A stretch of DNA of 64,000 nt from Candidatus Riflebacteria bacterium HGW-Riflebacteria-1 (GCA_002839445.1 PGYB01000005.1:482357-546356); one strand, 5' to 3'; positions 1-8,930 are shown, counted from the first letter of the stretch. Numbers and translations are program-made. The notes: a model not told the origin generated them from the sequence alone.

Positions 1-2523
1 GCGAATCGATCCTGAATCAGTTGTCGTGTCGATCATGCGCAAAACACGGGCATTGTGAAAATAGCTCTTTGCAGCTGTATCGACCAGCATCTGATTCCGC
101 CGTGCCACAAAACCATCTGAGCTGCCAATCGCTTCTACTACGCCAAAAGAGTTAATGCCACGAACACTGGCAAAATACCTGGTGCCGCTGGCAAGAGAAA
201 GCCCGGTCAGTGTTGCCTTATTGGCATGCCCGACGTCTGTCCAGTTTTGAACGTTGGTAGCGTATGCGCTGGTTCCCATGGCAGCTTCATAACGAATTAT
301 CGCAGCATTCGGGTGATCCCAGTTCATCTCAGCGCGATTCTCAAAGAATGATTCTTCGATATCCGGCCATAACCCATCTCTGACCGTTATACCCGTAACG
401 ATAGTCGTTATGGCACCATCGCTGAATACTGTTCCCAATGATACGCCACCCAGATCGATTATTCTGACCGAAATATAATACATAGTGCCGCTGACAAGCG
501 GGAGACCGGAAAAAGATGCACTTGTCGACGTGCCCATATTAGTCCAGCCAACTACTCCGCTGCCACCAGGGGTTGTGCCGACAGCGACTTCATAGCGCAA
601 AAACGGCACGGAACACGGATCCCAGTTTCCCTGAATCGTATCGGGCAGAATTGAGTTGTCTATGTCTTCTCCGGTGCCATCACGCACCTCAAACCGAATA
701 AAGGTGAAGCCGTTGCTCGAGTAAGCCGGCAGTGCTCCGGCTGAGGCATGTACTATTCTGACCGAACAGTAATATGTCGTGCCGGTTGTCAACTCAAATC
801 CGCTCAAAACGCCGCTGTTGCCAACCCCGACATTCGTCCATCCCGCGATATCTGTTGCGCCCGGTGTTGTTCCCAGCGCGGCCTCGTAGCGCAAAACCGC
901 GAGACCGGTGGTGTCATCCCAGTTTACGCCGATCGAATCACGGGAAAAGCTGTGGGCAATATCTGAGCCAATATTGGACCCGTCTCTGACGGTGAGAGCA
1001 GTATTGACAACAGGCACAAAGCCGTCGCTAGAAAATACGGCGATTTCGATAGATGACATATCAAAAGCCTTGACGCTGCAGTAATAAGTGCTTCCGTTGT
1101 TCAGGCTCAGGCCGGTAAAGCTGTGGCTGGTTGCTGTGTTAACATTGGTCCAGCCGACAATATCAGATGCGCCGGCAGTGGTTCCTAATGCGACTGAGTA
1201 GCTGGAAACCGGAATTGGCAGAGCACCCCAGTTCATATCTGCTTCGCTCAAAGATGCTGTCAGATCAACGTCTGCGCCTGGGCCGTCACGCACATCCATA
1301 TTAAGGCGTTCAAACCCATCGCTTGAGGAATAATTGAGCGTTCCTTTGTCGGTAACCATACGCACCGAGGTGAAGTAGGTAGTGGCTGGAACCAGCGTAA
1401 CACCGGCAAAGGTGTGATTTGTGGCAGCAGCAGCCAGATTGGTCCATCCAGCCACTTCGCTGCCGCCTGGTGTGGTGCCAAGAGCAACCTGATAGCCTGT
1501 TCGGATAAAGCCGGTGACGGCAACGTGATCCCAGTTCATTGGCACATCAGAGCCGGCGATGTAATCAACATCTGCGCCACTACCATCTCTGACGTTCATG
1601 CGCAAAATCGGCCATTCCGGGGAATATGGCGATTCGAAGTCGTTGGAATCGAAATCTGTGACCGCATAATAGACAACGCTGCCGGCCGGCGGGGTATGCG
1701 AAAAACTGTTGAGTACAACCGTGGTAGAAGCAGCGTAAACGCCGGAGGTTGTTCCCCAGTAAATTTTATAGGGATCTGTTCCGCGCAAAGTTACATCGGT
1801 GGCAGGAGTAGTGCTGACATTCCACGAGAGCTCATTCAATGTTCCATTAAGCCCACCAGTTAGCCCGGCAGGGCTGAAATCCACCATTAGGTTGTCTACA
1901 TAAGCGCTTTTTCGGCTGTTTTGAACATTAACAAAGTGCCAAAAAACCCTGTATATAAAATTAGAACTTGTAGCAAGGTTTATGTCGTATGTATTTCTTA
2001 CCCACGCCGTAGTATGAGCCGGAACAGGCGCAGCTTCATTAAAAAATGTATGAGCTATTGTTTCGTTAGGGAAAGCTCCGCCGGCATTTCTTATAGATCC
2101 GTGAAGGAGATACCCATTGTTGTCACCATACTCTTCCCGGTGGTCAAACCCTATTCTTATTTTAACAGGAGCAGCGGGTGTCGAAAAGTTTTGTGACAAA
2201 TAGGCATTGAAAATTCGGTCACGATTATTGTTACGGTAAACATAGAAACAGCCTTCTCCAGCAAGACTGAACCAGTTATAAAATGTCATATTGTCTGTTG
2301 GATTGGACACGATCGGTACAGTTGCGGCAACCCGATGCTGAGGATTCCAGCTGGCAATATTTGTTGACAATTCAGAGTTTGTAAGCTGATTCAGGGCAAA
2401 TGCTGTGCCGGTAGTGGCCCAGACAAACAAGAATGTTAAGAACAATACAAACTTAAACCCGGAGGGCTGGCCCGGGAAACTTTTTGCAGCGCGATTCATA
2501 CCTGTGTTGCCACTTTTATTCAT
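1..2523 (-). CDS. Giant secreted FN3-repeat surface protein, C-terminus cut by the window edge
   Basis: The minus-strand frame stays open from an ATG at 2523 to base 1 (841 codons, no stop), so the C-terminus lies outside the window. An alternative ATG lies eight codons in (2499); neither start has a strong ribosome site. The N-terminus is a signal peptide ending near TGTAFA. A beta-rich region of about 190 residues follows, ending in VDNLMVDFSPAGL, then at least five tandem FN3-like units of about 100 residues. Each unit repeats VRDG, MNWD, ALGTTPG, GWTN, YYxSVR and SSDGF. No catalytic motif is visible. The N-terminal layout matches the 2298-residue protein at 41447-48343. A TPR-like membrane protein lies 82 bp upstream. 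A role as an extracellular adhesin or surface protein is inferred from architecture only. Confidence 0.8.
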   Translation of the reverse strand, partial: MNKSGNTGMNRAAKSFPGQPSGFKFVLFLTFLFVWATTGTAFALNQLTNSELSTNIASWNPQHRVAATVPIVSNPTDNMTFYNWFSLAGEGCFYVYRNNNRDRIFNAYLSQNFSTPAAPVKIRIGFDHREEYGDNNGYLLHGSIRNAGGAFPNETIAHTFFNEAAPVPAHTTAWVRNTYDINLATSSNFIYRVFWHFVNVQNSRKSAYVDNLMVDFSPAGLTGGLNGTLNELSWNVSTTPATDVTLRGTDPYKIYWGTTSGVYAASTTVVLNSFSHTPPAGSVVYYAVTDFDSNDFESPYSPEWPILRMNVRDGSGADVDYIAGSDVPMNWDHVAVTGFIRTGYQVALGTTPGGSEVAGWTNLAAAATNHTFAGVTLVPATTYFTSVRMVTDKGTLNYSSSDGFERLNMDVRDGPGADVDLTASLSEADMNWGALPIPVSSYSVALGTTAGASDIVGWTNVNTATSHSFTGLSLNNGSTYYCSVKAFDMSSIEIAVFSSDGFVPVVNTALTVRDGSNIGSDIAHSFSRDSIGVNWDDTTGLAVLRYEAALGTTPGATDIAGWTNVGVGNSGVLSGFELTTGTTYYCSVRIVHASAGALPAYSSNGFTFIRFEVRDGTGEDIDNSILPDTIQGNWDPCSVPFLRYEVAVGTTPGGSGVVGWTNMGTSTSASFSGLPLVSGTMYYISVRIIDLGGVSLGTVFSDGAITTIVTGITVRDGLWPDIEESFFENRAEMNWDHPNAAIIRYEAAMGTSAYATNVQNWTDVGHANKATLTGLSLASGTRYFASVRGINSFGVVEAIGSSDGFVARRNQMLVDTAAKSYFHNARVLRMIDTTTDSGSIR

Positions 2524-2605
2524 GCTTTTGCCACTTTGCCTTGTTCTCAGTTAGAATGGATTACTCAGCCCATACCATGTTACAACTATTCTGACAGGCT
2601 GAATA

Positions 2606-3229
2606 TTAGAACTGGTTGTTCAAATCTCTGACCAGTCTGGCAATTTGCCATAGCAGAACAATTCCTATAAGAACAGACAAAATAGACATCACAATGTTGC
2701 GTGAAGTTCGTGAGTCAACTGTGACCAGACTGCTATGTCGTGACACTTCGCTATGATCAGCAGCTTTTTCAGAGAGTTCCAGAAAAAGCTGGCGCAATTT
2801 CAGATTCGCCGGGTCTTTTTCAAGTCGATCATTTAGAAGTATCTTGGCATCAGCATAGGACATTTTTTGGATGCGCTCAGTCAACTCATCTATGCTTATT
2901 GCCGGCTGAGCCACTGTTTCTTTTGCCGGAGACTGATCAAGCCAGACTGGACGAGGCAAAGATGGGCGGTGCGCTCGCGCCTGCAGCCAGAAAAGCTCAG
3001 CACTGTTCATGTCACCAGCATCACGCGCCTGAGATGCTTGAATCATCAGTTCGGTTACCCTGATGTCTATGCCGGAGCGTGGTCTGGCTTGGCCAACAGT
3101 GTCTACACTGCTTGCAAAAAGATTGGCAGCAACAAGCAGCACAAGGCCAGCCCAAACTACAACCAGTCGGGCTCTATGCAGAGTGAATAGAAAGGAATGA
3201 CAAAAGTCAACAATGCGCTTGACGAGCAT
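2606..3229 (-). CDS. TPR-like bitopic membrane protein paired with a giant surface protein
   Basis: Unnamed 207-residue protein. I chose the ATG at 3229 because a GGAG lies 8 bases upstream; an in-frame ATG at 3247 has no ribosome site. It has an N-terminal hydrophobic segment (VVVWAGLVLLVAANLFA), a helical TPR-like stretch containing AELFWLQARAHRPSLPRPVWL, a second helical part (DELTERIQKMSYADAKILL, LRQLFLELSE) and a C-terminal membrane helix (IVMSILSVLIGIVLLWQIA). The protein at 48340-49128 aligns along most of its length: DEL, then Y-x2-A, then P-x4-LR-x-L, then HSS. The protein at 49121-49828 shares the W-x-QAR-x2-P segment. Both loci place this family directly upstream of a giant FN3-type protein, which suggests a role in its assembly, export or anchoring. 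That role is inferred; no enzymatic motif is seen. Confidence 0.75.
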   Translation of the reverse strand: MLVKRIVDFCHSFLFTLHRARLVVVWAGLVLLVAANLFASSVDTVGQARPRSGIDIRVTELMIQASQARDAGDMNSAELFWLQARAHRPSLPRPVWLDQSPAKETVAQPAISIDELTERIQKMSYADAKILLNDRLEKDPANLKLRQLFLELSEKAADHSEVSRHSSLVTVDSRTSRNIVMSILSVLIGIVLLWQIARLVRDLNNQF

Positions 3230-3895
3230 AGTCTTTACTCCGGACATATCTGAGGATGATTAAAGAGGTTTGACAAAATCCGACAATGCTACTTTTGAGC
3301 ATAAGTGTGTGCCTCGAACGTAACCAACAACAAAAACTTACATATCTCTACTACTATTATAACCTTAAACCGTACTTTTTGTGCTGTTTTTTTGGGGGGA
3401 ATACTTTTCTAACAGGCATAATTAAACGATCCATGTGAAATGCCTCTTAAGCTTTTCCCTGTTCCTGGTGATATTGGAAGTATACAGGGAGAGCTGACAA
3501 AATTCGACCAGGGACGAAATCATTTGATAGACCCAATGTACGCACTGGACAATATTTCTGATCACACGTTCGCCTGGCAATACTGTAGCGCTCGAAAGCA
3601 GACCACCGCAGATTTTAACTGTCTTTGTGTTTCGGAGTTTGAAAATCTTTGTGAAAAGCTTAAGTAATGCGAACTGGCCGCACCGGAGAAAATGATGGCA
3701 GCGCAGTTCGACACGGTCGGAGCTCAGCTTTTGACCGTATTCGCTATGTGGTTGCCCAGGCTATCGCAGGAAGCAGGGTAAATATGTAGTCGGTAAGGCC
3801 GGTATAACTTACTTCTACCATTTTAGAATGGCTTTTGTTGTTGGTGGGCTTCGAATTACAGGCGCGGTGGCGAAGCTTTCAATCAGAATTGCTGC
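3230..3895. other. Gene-free stretch of about 670 bases
   Basis: No convincing coding sequence on either strand. A 75-codon plus-strand frame at 3440-3667 lacks a ribosome site, recognisable motifs and a partner gene. The part next to 3229 presumably carries the promoter of the minus-strand pair at its left. It is AT-rich between about 3330 and 3420, with a run of T and G near 3390. I saw no tRNA, terminator hairpin or clear repeat. Confidence 0.4.
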
Positions 3896-4636
3896 TTATA
3901 CCATGGTGTTGGCGAAGCGCAGGTGTTTTTTGAGCAGGCGAGTGCCACCACCCTCTGAAATGATAACTTTGACCTGTTCGGGGTCTTTTACATACGATCC
4001 GCTGAGCTGGGTTACCCGCGTGCCGGCAAAGGCTTCCGGGCACATTGGCGTTGACGGGCCAAGAATCAACGCCGCGCGGTTGCGCTTTAATGCTGCCAGC
4101 AGGTTGTCACAGGTGCCATTGATGATCGTGGTTGCCGTAATGATGGCGATATCACATTCCGCAAGGGCCTTGAAACCCTGCTCTGGCGACAGCACATCCG
4201 GTTTTTCCGGGTCAAGCTCGACTACCTCAAAACGGCAGCCGGTAGCTTTTATCGATGGAACAACCGGCGCAAAATAGCCTATCATGACGACATGGTCGCT
4301 GCTCTGAATCTTGAGCAGCGAAGCTGCCTCACCTTCGGTAAACAGACGTTCCTTGCGTGCATTTAATGCGTTAAAAACAGCAAGTCCGGCAGTTCGCTCC
4401 AGCGCGTTGTCGCTGGTCAGCCAGTTCAGAATATCGGCGGCCGACTTTCCGGCAATCTGCCCGGCGGCTTCGAGATGTGTGCACGAGCAGGTCTTCTGGT
4501 CAGGCGTCCAGGCAACGCCCATGCGCCCGTCAGTCATCTCTACGCAGCTGTAGCCAAGCCCGAAGCGCAGCTCTTTAACCTGCTGTCCTGCTGCCCATGG
4601 CGTTGCACACTCAATAAGTCTTTGATGAATACCCAT
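3896..4636 (-). CDS. DUF364/DUF4213 putative heavy-metal chelation protein, last gene of a TonB operon
   Basis: 246-residue cytoplasmic protein, with no signal peptide. The ATG at 4636 has an AAGGAGAG ribosome site; longer in-frame starts would run into tonB. The N-terminal half (GLGYSCVEMTDGRMGVAWTP) resembles the DUF4213 enolase-N-like part. The C-terminal half (VVMIGYFAPVVPSIKATGC, DIAIITATTIINGTCDNLL, ALILGPSTPMCPEAF) is typical of DUF364. Family members are annotated as putative heavy-metal chelators, and their reaction is not settled. The gene follows tonB by 28 bp and so is the fourth gene of exbB-exbD-tonB-DUF364. That context suggests handling of a metal or chelate imported by the TonB system. 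A divergent paralogue is at 6770-7555. The family call is firm; the substrate is unknown. Confidence 0.85.
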   Translation of the reverse strand: MGIHQRLIECATPWAAGQQVKELRFGLGYSCVEMTDGRMGVAWTPDQKTCSCTHLEAAGQIAGKSAADILNWLTSDNALERTAGLAVFNALNARKERLFTEGEAASLLKIQSSDHVVMIGYFAPVVPSIKATGCRFEVVELDPEKPDVLSPEQGFKALAECDIAIITATTIINGTCDNLLAALKRNRAALILGPSTPMCPEAFAGTRVTQLSGSYVKDPEQVKVIISEGGGTRLLKKHLRFANTMV

Positions 4637-4664
4637 GTTTCTCTCCTTGTCAGTTCGTTTCTCT

Positions 4665-5504
4665 CTATCGGAGCGAGTAGTTAATCTGCATCTCGATGCG
4701 ACTGGCGTTGTTCCAGCCCTCGGGCGGGCGTTCAAATCTTTGCGAAGCTACGAGTTCGAGTGCTGCTGCTGACAACTCGCGCGGGGCTCTATTGGTGACA
4801 GCTGCTCCAACCGCTTTTCCTTCACTGTTTATGGAAAAGGCAACCGCGACCTTGCCGCTGATTCCGCGTCTGCGTGCGCTGGCCGGGTATTTTCTGTTTT
4901 TTTCCAGCTGACGGTATATTTTTTGCAGGTAACTGCTGAAATCTTTTGGACTGGCTGGCGCCAGGCTTGTAGCCGTATTTACGGTAGAGTCTGGCGTTTT
5001 TACTGATGTTTGTGGTAAGGCAGCATCCCTGGCATCCTTGATTTCTGCCGGTTGGGCGACAATGGCGGCTGGTCTGGCTGCAACAGCGGCTGGCGGCATT
5101 ACCGGTTTCGTCTGTGCCTCAACTTTGTTGGGCTTTGTCGCAGCTTTTGTGACTGGCCTGGGCCTGACCGGGTCTGGTTTTGCCTTTGTCGATGCCGGCG
5201 GTGGCTTGACTGGGTCGACAGTTGCCGGTTCAACGGCCTTAACCTGTTCAATTACCGGCTTTGGCTCGATGAAAGACTCAGCCTGGGGAGCCTCAATCAC
5301 CGGAACAACTTTATTTTCGAGCGGCTGCGGCACAGCGACTGCCGGCGACAGCCTGATCAGCTGTAATACTGGTGGGTGCATACTATCAAAAGAAGTGCAG
5401 ATGCCCCACAAAAAACTGGCAAGAACTATCTGCAGAACAAGCCCGCTCACAATTGACAGTGGCCAGAGCACGCCGTCTCTTAACTGCAGAATTTTTGCGG
5501 TCAT
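4665..5504 (-). CDS. tonB: TonB-family energy transducer
   Basis: 279 residues. It has an N-terminal signal-anchor helix (about residues 13-36, LSIVSGLVLQIVLASFLWG), a long Pro/Ala/Lys-rich periplasm-spanning linker (about 55-165), and a C-terminal TonB domain (about 190-279) with SYLQKIYRQLEKNRKYPASA, RRGISGKVAVAFSI and the typical ending of the fold. TonB couples the inner-membrane proton gradient, harvested by ExbB/ExbD, to outer-membrane receptors. The ATG overlaps the exbD stop as ATGA, so translation is probably coupled. No TonB-dependent receptor gene is in the window, so the cargo cannot be read directly. The downstream DUF364 gene hints at a metal or metal chelate. Confidence 0.93.
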   Translation of the reverse strand: MTAKILQLRDGVLWPLSIVSGLVLQIVLASFLWGICTSFDSMHPPVLQLIRLSPAVAVPQPLENKVVPVIEAPQAESFIEPKPVIEQVKAVEPATVDPVKPPPASTKAKPDPVRPRPVTKAATKPNKVEAQTKPVMPPAAVAARPAAIVAQPAEIKDARDAALPQTSVKTPDSTVNTATSLAPASPKDFSSYLQKIYRQLEKNRKYPASARRRGISGKVAVAFSINSEGKAVGAAVTNRAPRELSAAALELVASQRFERPPEGWNNASRIEMQINYSLR

Positions 5505-5929
5505 TGTTTGGGTTCTTTCGCGGCAGCAGGCTTTTCGGGAATACCGCCAAAGGCAACACTGGTAATGCCTGCCATTCGCAACCTGTCGAGCAGTTCAATG
5601 GCTACCCCGGCCGGAGCCTTGTGCTGTGCGATTATGACAAAACTGCTGTCGCTGGCGACTCGCGACAGCTTTTCGGCAAACGGCCCTTTCCAGTCGGCAG
5701 GCAGGCTTTCGTTGTTCCAGATTATCGCGCCAGACTCCTGTATTTCGAGACGCTGTGCCGCGCTGGTGATGTTTTGAACTTCTGATTCGAGTCGTGGCAG
5801 ATCAACTGGTACCTGTACCACGAAGCTCTGGGTCAGAATATAAAAGATAAGCAGCGTGAAAATAATATCCGAGCAGGTGGTCAGATCAAGCGCAAAGGTT
5901 TCGCGATTATTTTTCCGACTGAGGCGCAT
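5501..5929 (-). CDS. exbD: ExbD/TolR-type biopolymer transport protein
   Basis: 142 residues. The ATG at 5929 follows AGGAG with 6-base spacing; the in-frame TTG just before it is less likely. One N-terminal membrane helix (about 20-42) carries the family aspartate in TTCSDIIFTLLIFYIL, which is the proton-coupling residue in ExbD/TolR. A periplasmic domain follows. It works with ExbB and TonB in the inner membrane. It overlaps the end of exbB by 23 bases and the start of tonB by 4 bases, so all three are one operon. ExbD is preferred over TolR because the next gene is tonB; no tol or pal genes are nearby. Confidence 0.93.
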   Translation of the reverse strand: MRLSRKNNRETFALDLTTCSDIIFTLLIFYILTQSFVVQVPVDLPRLESEVQNITSAAQRLEIQESGAIIWNNESLPADWKGPFAEKLSRVASDSSFVIIAQHKAPAGVAIELLDRLRMAGITSVAFGGIPEKPAAAKEPKQ

Positions 5930-6506
5930 CAAATGCTCCTGTGCTTACTGGCAATGTTGTCTTCTCGAGTTCATTGATCACAAGAAGTTCGAGATGACGC
6001 AGGTGGCGGCGTGAAAGCGCTTCGATACAATAGGTAAAGCCCCAGGCGATAATGGCCAGAATCAGACCGTATACCGTGGTAAAGAGCGCTTCGTGTATGC
6101 CGCCGGCGAGATCGGCAGGAGTGACGGTGCCGAGCTTGGCAACGGTATTGAACACTCGCACCATGCCAGTAACCGTGCCGAGAAAGCCCATCAGGGTGCT
6201 GATCTGAGCGAGAAAGCGCATGGCCGGAACCCTGCGCGTCAAGCAGTCTTCCATGCGCGAAAAGCACAGCTCGATAGATTCAAGAATGGTAAGGCCAGAA
6301 AACCCTGTCTGGTGGCGAGCCAGGGCAATGGCCTTCTTTGCCCACATCGGCGCGCCGGCGCACGAGTAAAGGTCTGACCTGAGTGTCCAGGCGGCCAACC
6401 AGACAATCTGGTAAATTCCCAATACGAAAATCAATATGCCAATAACGGTTAAGGGGTACATCACTGGCCCACCGGCATCGATAAAAGCAATAAAATTATT
6501 CAGCAT
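5907..6506 (-). CDS. exbB: ExbB/TolQ/MotA-type proton channel protein
   Basis: 199 residues with the three-helix layout of ExbB: helix 1 near residues 14-38 (GPVMYPLTVIGILIFVLG), a cytoplasmic loop with the helical segment ESIELCFSRMEDCLTRRVP, then two helices in the conserved block STLMGFLGTVTGMVRVF to EALFTTVYGLILAI. It forms the inner-membrane channel that powers TonB. It is first gene of exbB-exbD-tonB-DUF364 and is divergent from the second DUF364 gene. No strong ribosome site is seen before the ATG; a GGAG lies 14 bases upstream. Confidence 0.93.
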   Translation of the reverse strand: MLNNFIAFIDAGGPVMYPLTVIGILIFVLGIYQIVWLAAWTLRSDLYSCAGAPMWAKKAIALARHQTGFSGLTILESIELCFSRMEDCLTRRVPAMRFLAQISTLMGFLGTVTGMVRVFNTVAKLGTVTPADLAGGIHEALFTTVYGLILAIIAWGFTYCIEALSRRHLRHLELLVINELEKTTLPVSTGAFDAPQSEK

Positions 6507-6769
6507 ATAGCTTCTTGTTTCTCCAGATCCCGTTTATTTCTATCAATACTTAATGCTACTTTGTAAACTACATTTATATTAAACCTGAACTTGTCTGCTG
6601 TCAATTAAATTGCTTTTGCTTCTACTTGGCGTGTTTCTGTTGATGCCCTTTTTAAGCGGGTTCCATGATGCCATTGTGTAATCTTTTTTTCGCATATGCC
6701 AGAAAAGGATTGCGCGTGATGGTAAAAAGAATTACTTTTATTTATCGAATGTTTTTCCTAGGAGGAGCC
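6507..6769. promoter_or_regulatory. Divergent intergenic region between exbB and the second DUF364 gene
   Basis: This AT-rich region should hold both promoters. On the minus strand TTTACA is followed after 17 bases by GATAGA, a weak sigma-70-like pair for exbB. On the plus strand AGGAGG at 6760-6765 is a strong ribosome site that fixes the DUF364 start at 6770. I found no convincing Fur-type box, so metal regulation cannot be claimed from the sequence. Confidence 0.4.
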
Positions 6770-7555
6770 ATGTCGTTAATTCTAGAAGCCGCCAAGGCCA
6801 CTATTCCAGCTGAATATTATGGGTTGCCGCTGCAGAAGGTCGCCTCTTTTGCGTTTGTAACCACAGTTAAGACAAGGCGCCTCGGTATGAGCATGACTCT
6901 CAGCGATGAGCGTGTTTTCGAGTATAAGGTGCATCTGCCGGTTTCGCATATGGGTGAAATCGAGAAGCTAAGCCTTGAAGACTTGCTGAGTTGGACAGAT
7001 TCTCTGCAGGGTATTGAGCGCTCATTCGCAATTGCCGCCATCAATAGCGCGCTGCCGCTTGATGGCAAGAAATACTTTGCCGGCAATGCTCTTGATCTTG
7101 CTGCACAGCTCGGCGTTGGCAAAAGGGTTGCCATGGTCGGGCATTTTCCGCATACCGACAAAATAAAAGAGGTGGCTGCAGCTTTTCATATTATCGAAAA
7201 ACGCCCGCAGGAAGGCGACCTGAATGCCGGCGAAGCGGTTAAAATTATTCCGCAGGCTGATGTTGTCGCCATGACCGGGGTGACCTGCCTTAACGATACA
7301 ATTGAAGGCCTGCTGGCCCTTAAAAAACCCGGTGCAAAAGTTATCGTTGTCGGGCCATCAGTGCCGATGAGTTCGGCGCTGTTTGATTTCGGCGTCGACG
7401 TTATCGGCGGCGCCTGGGTCGAAGATGAAAACGAGGTCTTTGCCAAAGTCAGTCAGGGCGGCGCGCCACGCCATCTCAATGGCATGCGCAGTGTTCTTTA
7501 TCCGAGAGATCCTGAAATACTGAGCGGTTTCGCGGAAGTCTCGCCACCTCGCTGA
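6770..7555 (+). CDS. Second DUF364/DUF4213 putative heavy-metal chelation protein
   Basis: 261 residues, starting at the ATG preceded by AGGAGG; upstream in-frame codons are not needed. The domain order matches the protein at 3896-4636: an N-terminal part with TRRLGMSMTLSDER, then KRVAMVGHFPHTDKI, AVKIIPQADVVAMTGVTCL and VIVVGPSVPMSSALF. The best-conserved shared elements are the glycine loop around MVGHFP/MIGYFAP, the T-x-T-x-x-N segment and GPS-x-PM. It is transcribed away from the TonB operon. The two copies are clearly diverged, so this is not a recent duplication. They may handle different ligands of the same uptake system, or may form a heteromer; both are inferences. Confidence 0.85.
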   Translation: MSLILEAAKATIPAEYYGLPLQKVASFAFVTTVKTRRLGMSMTLSDERVFEYKVHLPVSHMGEIEKLSLEDLLSWTDSLQGIERSFAIAAINSALPLDGKKYFAGNALDLAAQLGVGKRVAMVGHFPHTDKIKEVAAAFHIIEKRPQEGDLNAGEAVKIIPQADVVAMTGVTCLNDTIEGLLALKKPGAKVIVVGPSVPMSSALFDFGVDVIGGAWVEDENEVFAKVSQGGAPRHLNGMRSVLYPRDPEILSGFAEVSPPR

Positions 7556-7563
7556 GAGCCGGG

Positions 7564-8619
7564 TCAGGGCTTTAACGGGCGAAGGTCCTCTTTGCCGGTC
7601 AGGCTTGCTATTGTTGCGCTGAGAAGCTCAATTACCGCATCAATGTCTTTGATCGAAGCCATTTCGATCGGGGAATGCATGTAGCGTAGCGGCAGTGAAA
7701 CGAGTGCAACCGGTACGCCATTTCCCGAAAACATTATTCTATCAGCATCAGTGCAGGTGCGACCCGGTGTTAATTCAAACTGCAGTGGCATTTTGAGTTT
7801 TTTCGCGCTTTTTTCGAGCAGTTCGTTTATGCGTCGATTAATCGGGCTGCCAACGGAAAGTGCCGGCCCTTTGCCGAGCAGCACTTCTGAAGGGTTTTGC
7901 GCGTCTTCGCCTGGAGTATCAGTATTGTAGGTAACATCGCAGGCTATGCCCATGTTGGGCTGAATAACGGCGCCGGCACAGTGGGCTCCGCGCATGTTGG
8001 TTTCTTCGCCGGTGGTGCTGACCGCAAAGACGCCGACTTTGAGCTTTTGTCTGCTCAATTTTCGCAGCGTTTCGGCAACAATAAATGAGCCGGTCTTATT
8101 GTCGAGCCCTTTGCAGACAAGCTTGTCTTTGTTGAAAAGCTCCGGTTCGCTCTGATAGAGTATGTAGTCGCCGACACGTACAAACTTTTCGACTTCCTTT
8201 TTACTGCTGAAACCGCAGTCAATAAAGTAATCCTCGCATTTCGGTTTGCTGGGAGCATCTGTGTCTGACTTACGATTGAAGCCGATTACGCCGCCGACTT
8301 TGCCGTTGTAACCAAGTATGTCTACCTTCAAGCCTGGCAACAGCGCAGGTTTGATGCCACCAGCACTGGTGAAGTAGATGAAACCACGCTCGTCTACACG
8401 TTTTACCAGCATGGCAATTTCATCGCTATGCCCTGCCAGAAGAACTTTGAACGGCGCCGCCGCGTTGAGCGCTCCAATGGCGTTGCCAGAGTGATCGGTT
8501 TCGACCTGAGCGAATGTTTTAACGTAATCGAGCCAGATGCGCTGGTGAGCGCTTTCATCACCTGAGGGTGAATGTGCTCGCAGCAGGCAGCAGAAAAAAT
8601 CTCTGGCGGTTTTATCCAT
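7564..8619 (-). CDS. M42-family metal-dependent aminopeptidase
   Basis: 351 residues, close to the usual M42 length. It is a cytoplasmic dinuclear-metal aminopeptidase of the glutamyl/deblocking aminopeptidase (FrvX/CelM) family that trims peptides from the N-terminus. The expected metal and catalytic elements are present in order: GHSDEIAMLV (His ligand plus catalytic Asp), CKGLDNKTGS (bridging Asp), STTGEETNMRGAH (general-base and ligand Glu), ACDVTYNTDTPG (Asp) and LPLRYMHSPIE (His). ATG at 8619 follows GGAG. It converges on the DUF364 gene with an 8-bp gap and is otherwise isolated. Confidence 0.93.
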   Translation of the reverse strand: MDKTARDFFCCLLRAHSPSGDESAHQRIWLDYVKTFAQVETDHSGNAIGALNAAAPFKVLLAGHSDEIAMLVKRVDERGFIYFTSAGGIKPALLPGLKVDILGYNGKVGGVIGFNRKSDTDAPSKPKCEDYFIDCGFSSKKEVEKFVRVGDYILYQSEPELFNKDKLVCKGLDNKTGSFIVAETLRKLSRQKLKVGVFAVSTTGEETNMRGAHCAGAVIQPNMGIACDVTYNTDTPGEDAQNPSEVLLGKGPALSVGSPINRRINELLEKSAKKLKMPLQFELTPGRTCTDADRIMFSGNGVPVALVSLPLRYMHSPIEMASIKDIDAVIELLSATIASLTGKEDLRPLKP

Positions 8620-8735
8620 GGTTGGTCTCCAGTTATACGGGGATTGCCCGCAGTAATTTTATGAATTTATCTGCTTATCGGTTACGGTCTGATGATTGTT
8701 AAGTTTTACCGACAAGACTTTGTTTCTGGCCGGGC

Positions 8736-8763
8736 AAAAAAAAAGTCCGGGGGTTACCCGGAC
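8736..8763 (-). terminator. Rho-independent terminator on the minus strand upstream of the M42 gene
   Basis: A 7-bp perfect stem (GTCCGGG/CCCGGAC) with a 5-base loop is followed on the minus strand by nine T. It points left but lies upstream of the M42 gene, with no recognised minus-strand gene to its right. It may end a small transcript starting in 8770-8990, or act as a leader attenuator of the M42 gene. The rest of the 370-base gap 8620-8989 holds only the promoter of the next plus-strand gene. Confidence 0.75.
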
Positions 8764-8930
8764 CTGAAAAATAAGGAGGCAAACAAATCCATAAACCCTT
8801 TCGAGCAGAAGTGATGTTTTGTTTAGCATTGTTTTTTCAGCGCAAACAGACAACGGCAGACAATGATAAACCTCTGAAGGCAGCTGTAATTCTTAACAGG
8901 CGCCAGTGTACAAGATAATTTATCAAAATT

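Noticed and set aside
748..1863. Several plus-strand open frames inside the left-edge region
   Set aside because: They are antisense to the long minus-strand FN3-repeat frame, which has consistent repeat motifs and a signal peptide.
3440..3667. 75-codon plus-strand frame
   Set aside because: No ribosome site, no recognisable motif, isolated, and composition unlike neighbouring genes.
5038..5565. Gly/Ala/Thr-rich plus-strand frame
   Set aside because: It is the antisense shadow of the Pro/Ala/Lys-rich tonB linker.
8659..8853. 64-codon minus-strand frame upstream of the M42 gene
   Set aside because: It reads through a rho-independent terminator and has no ribosome site.
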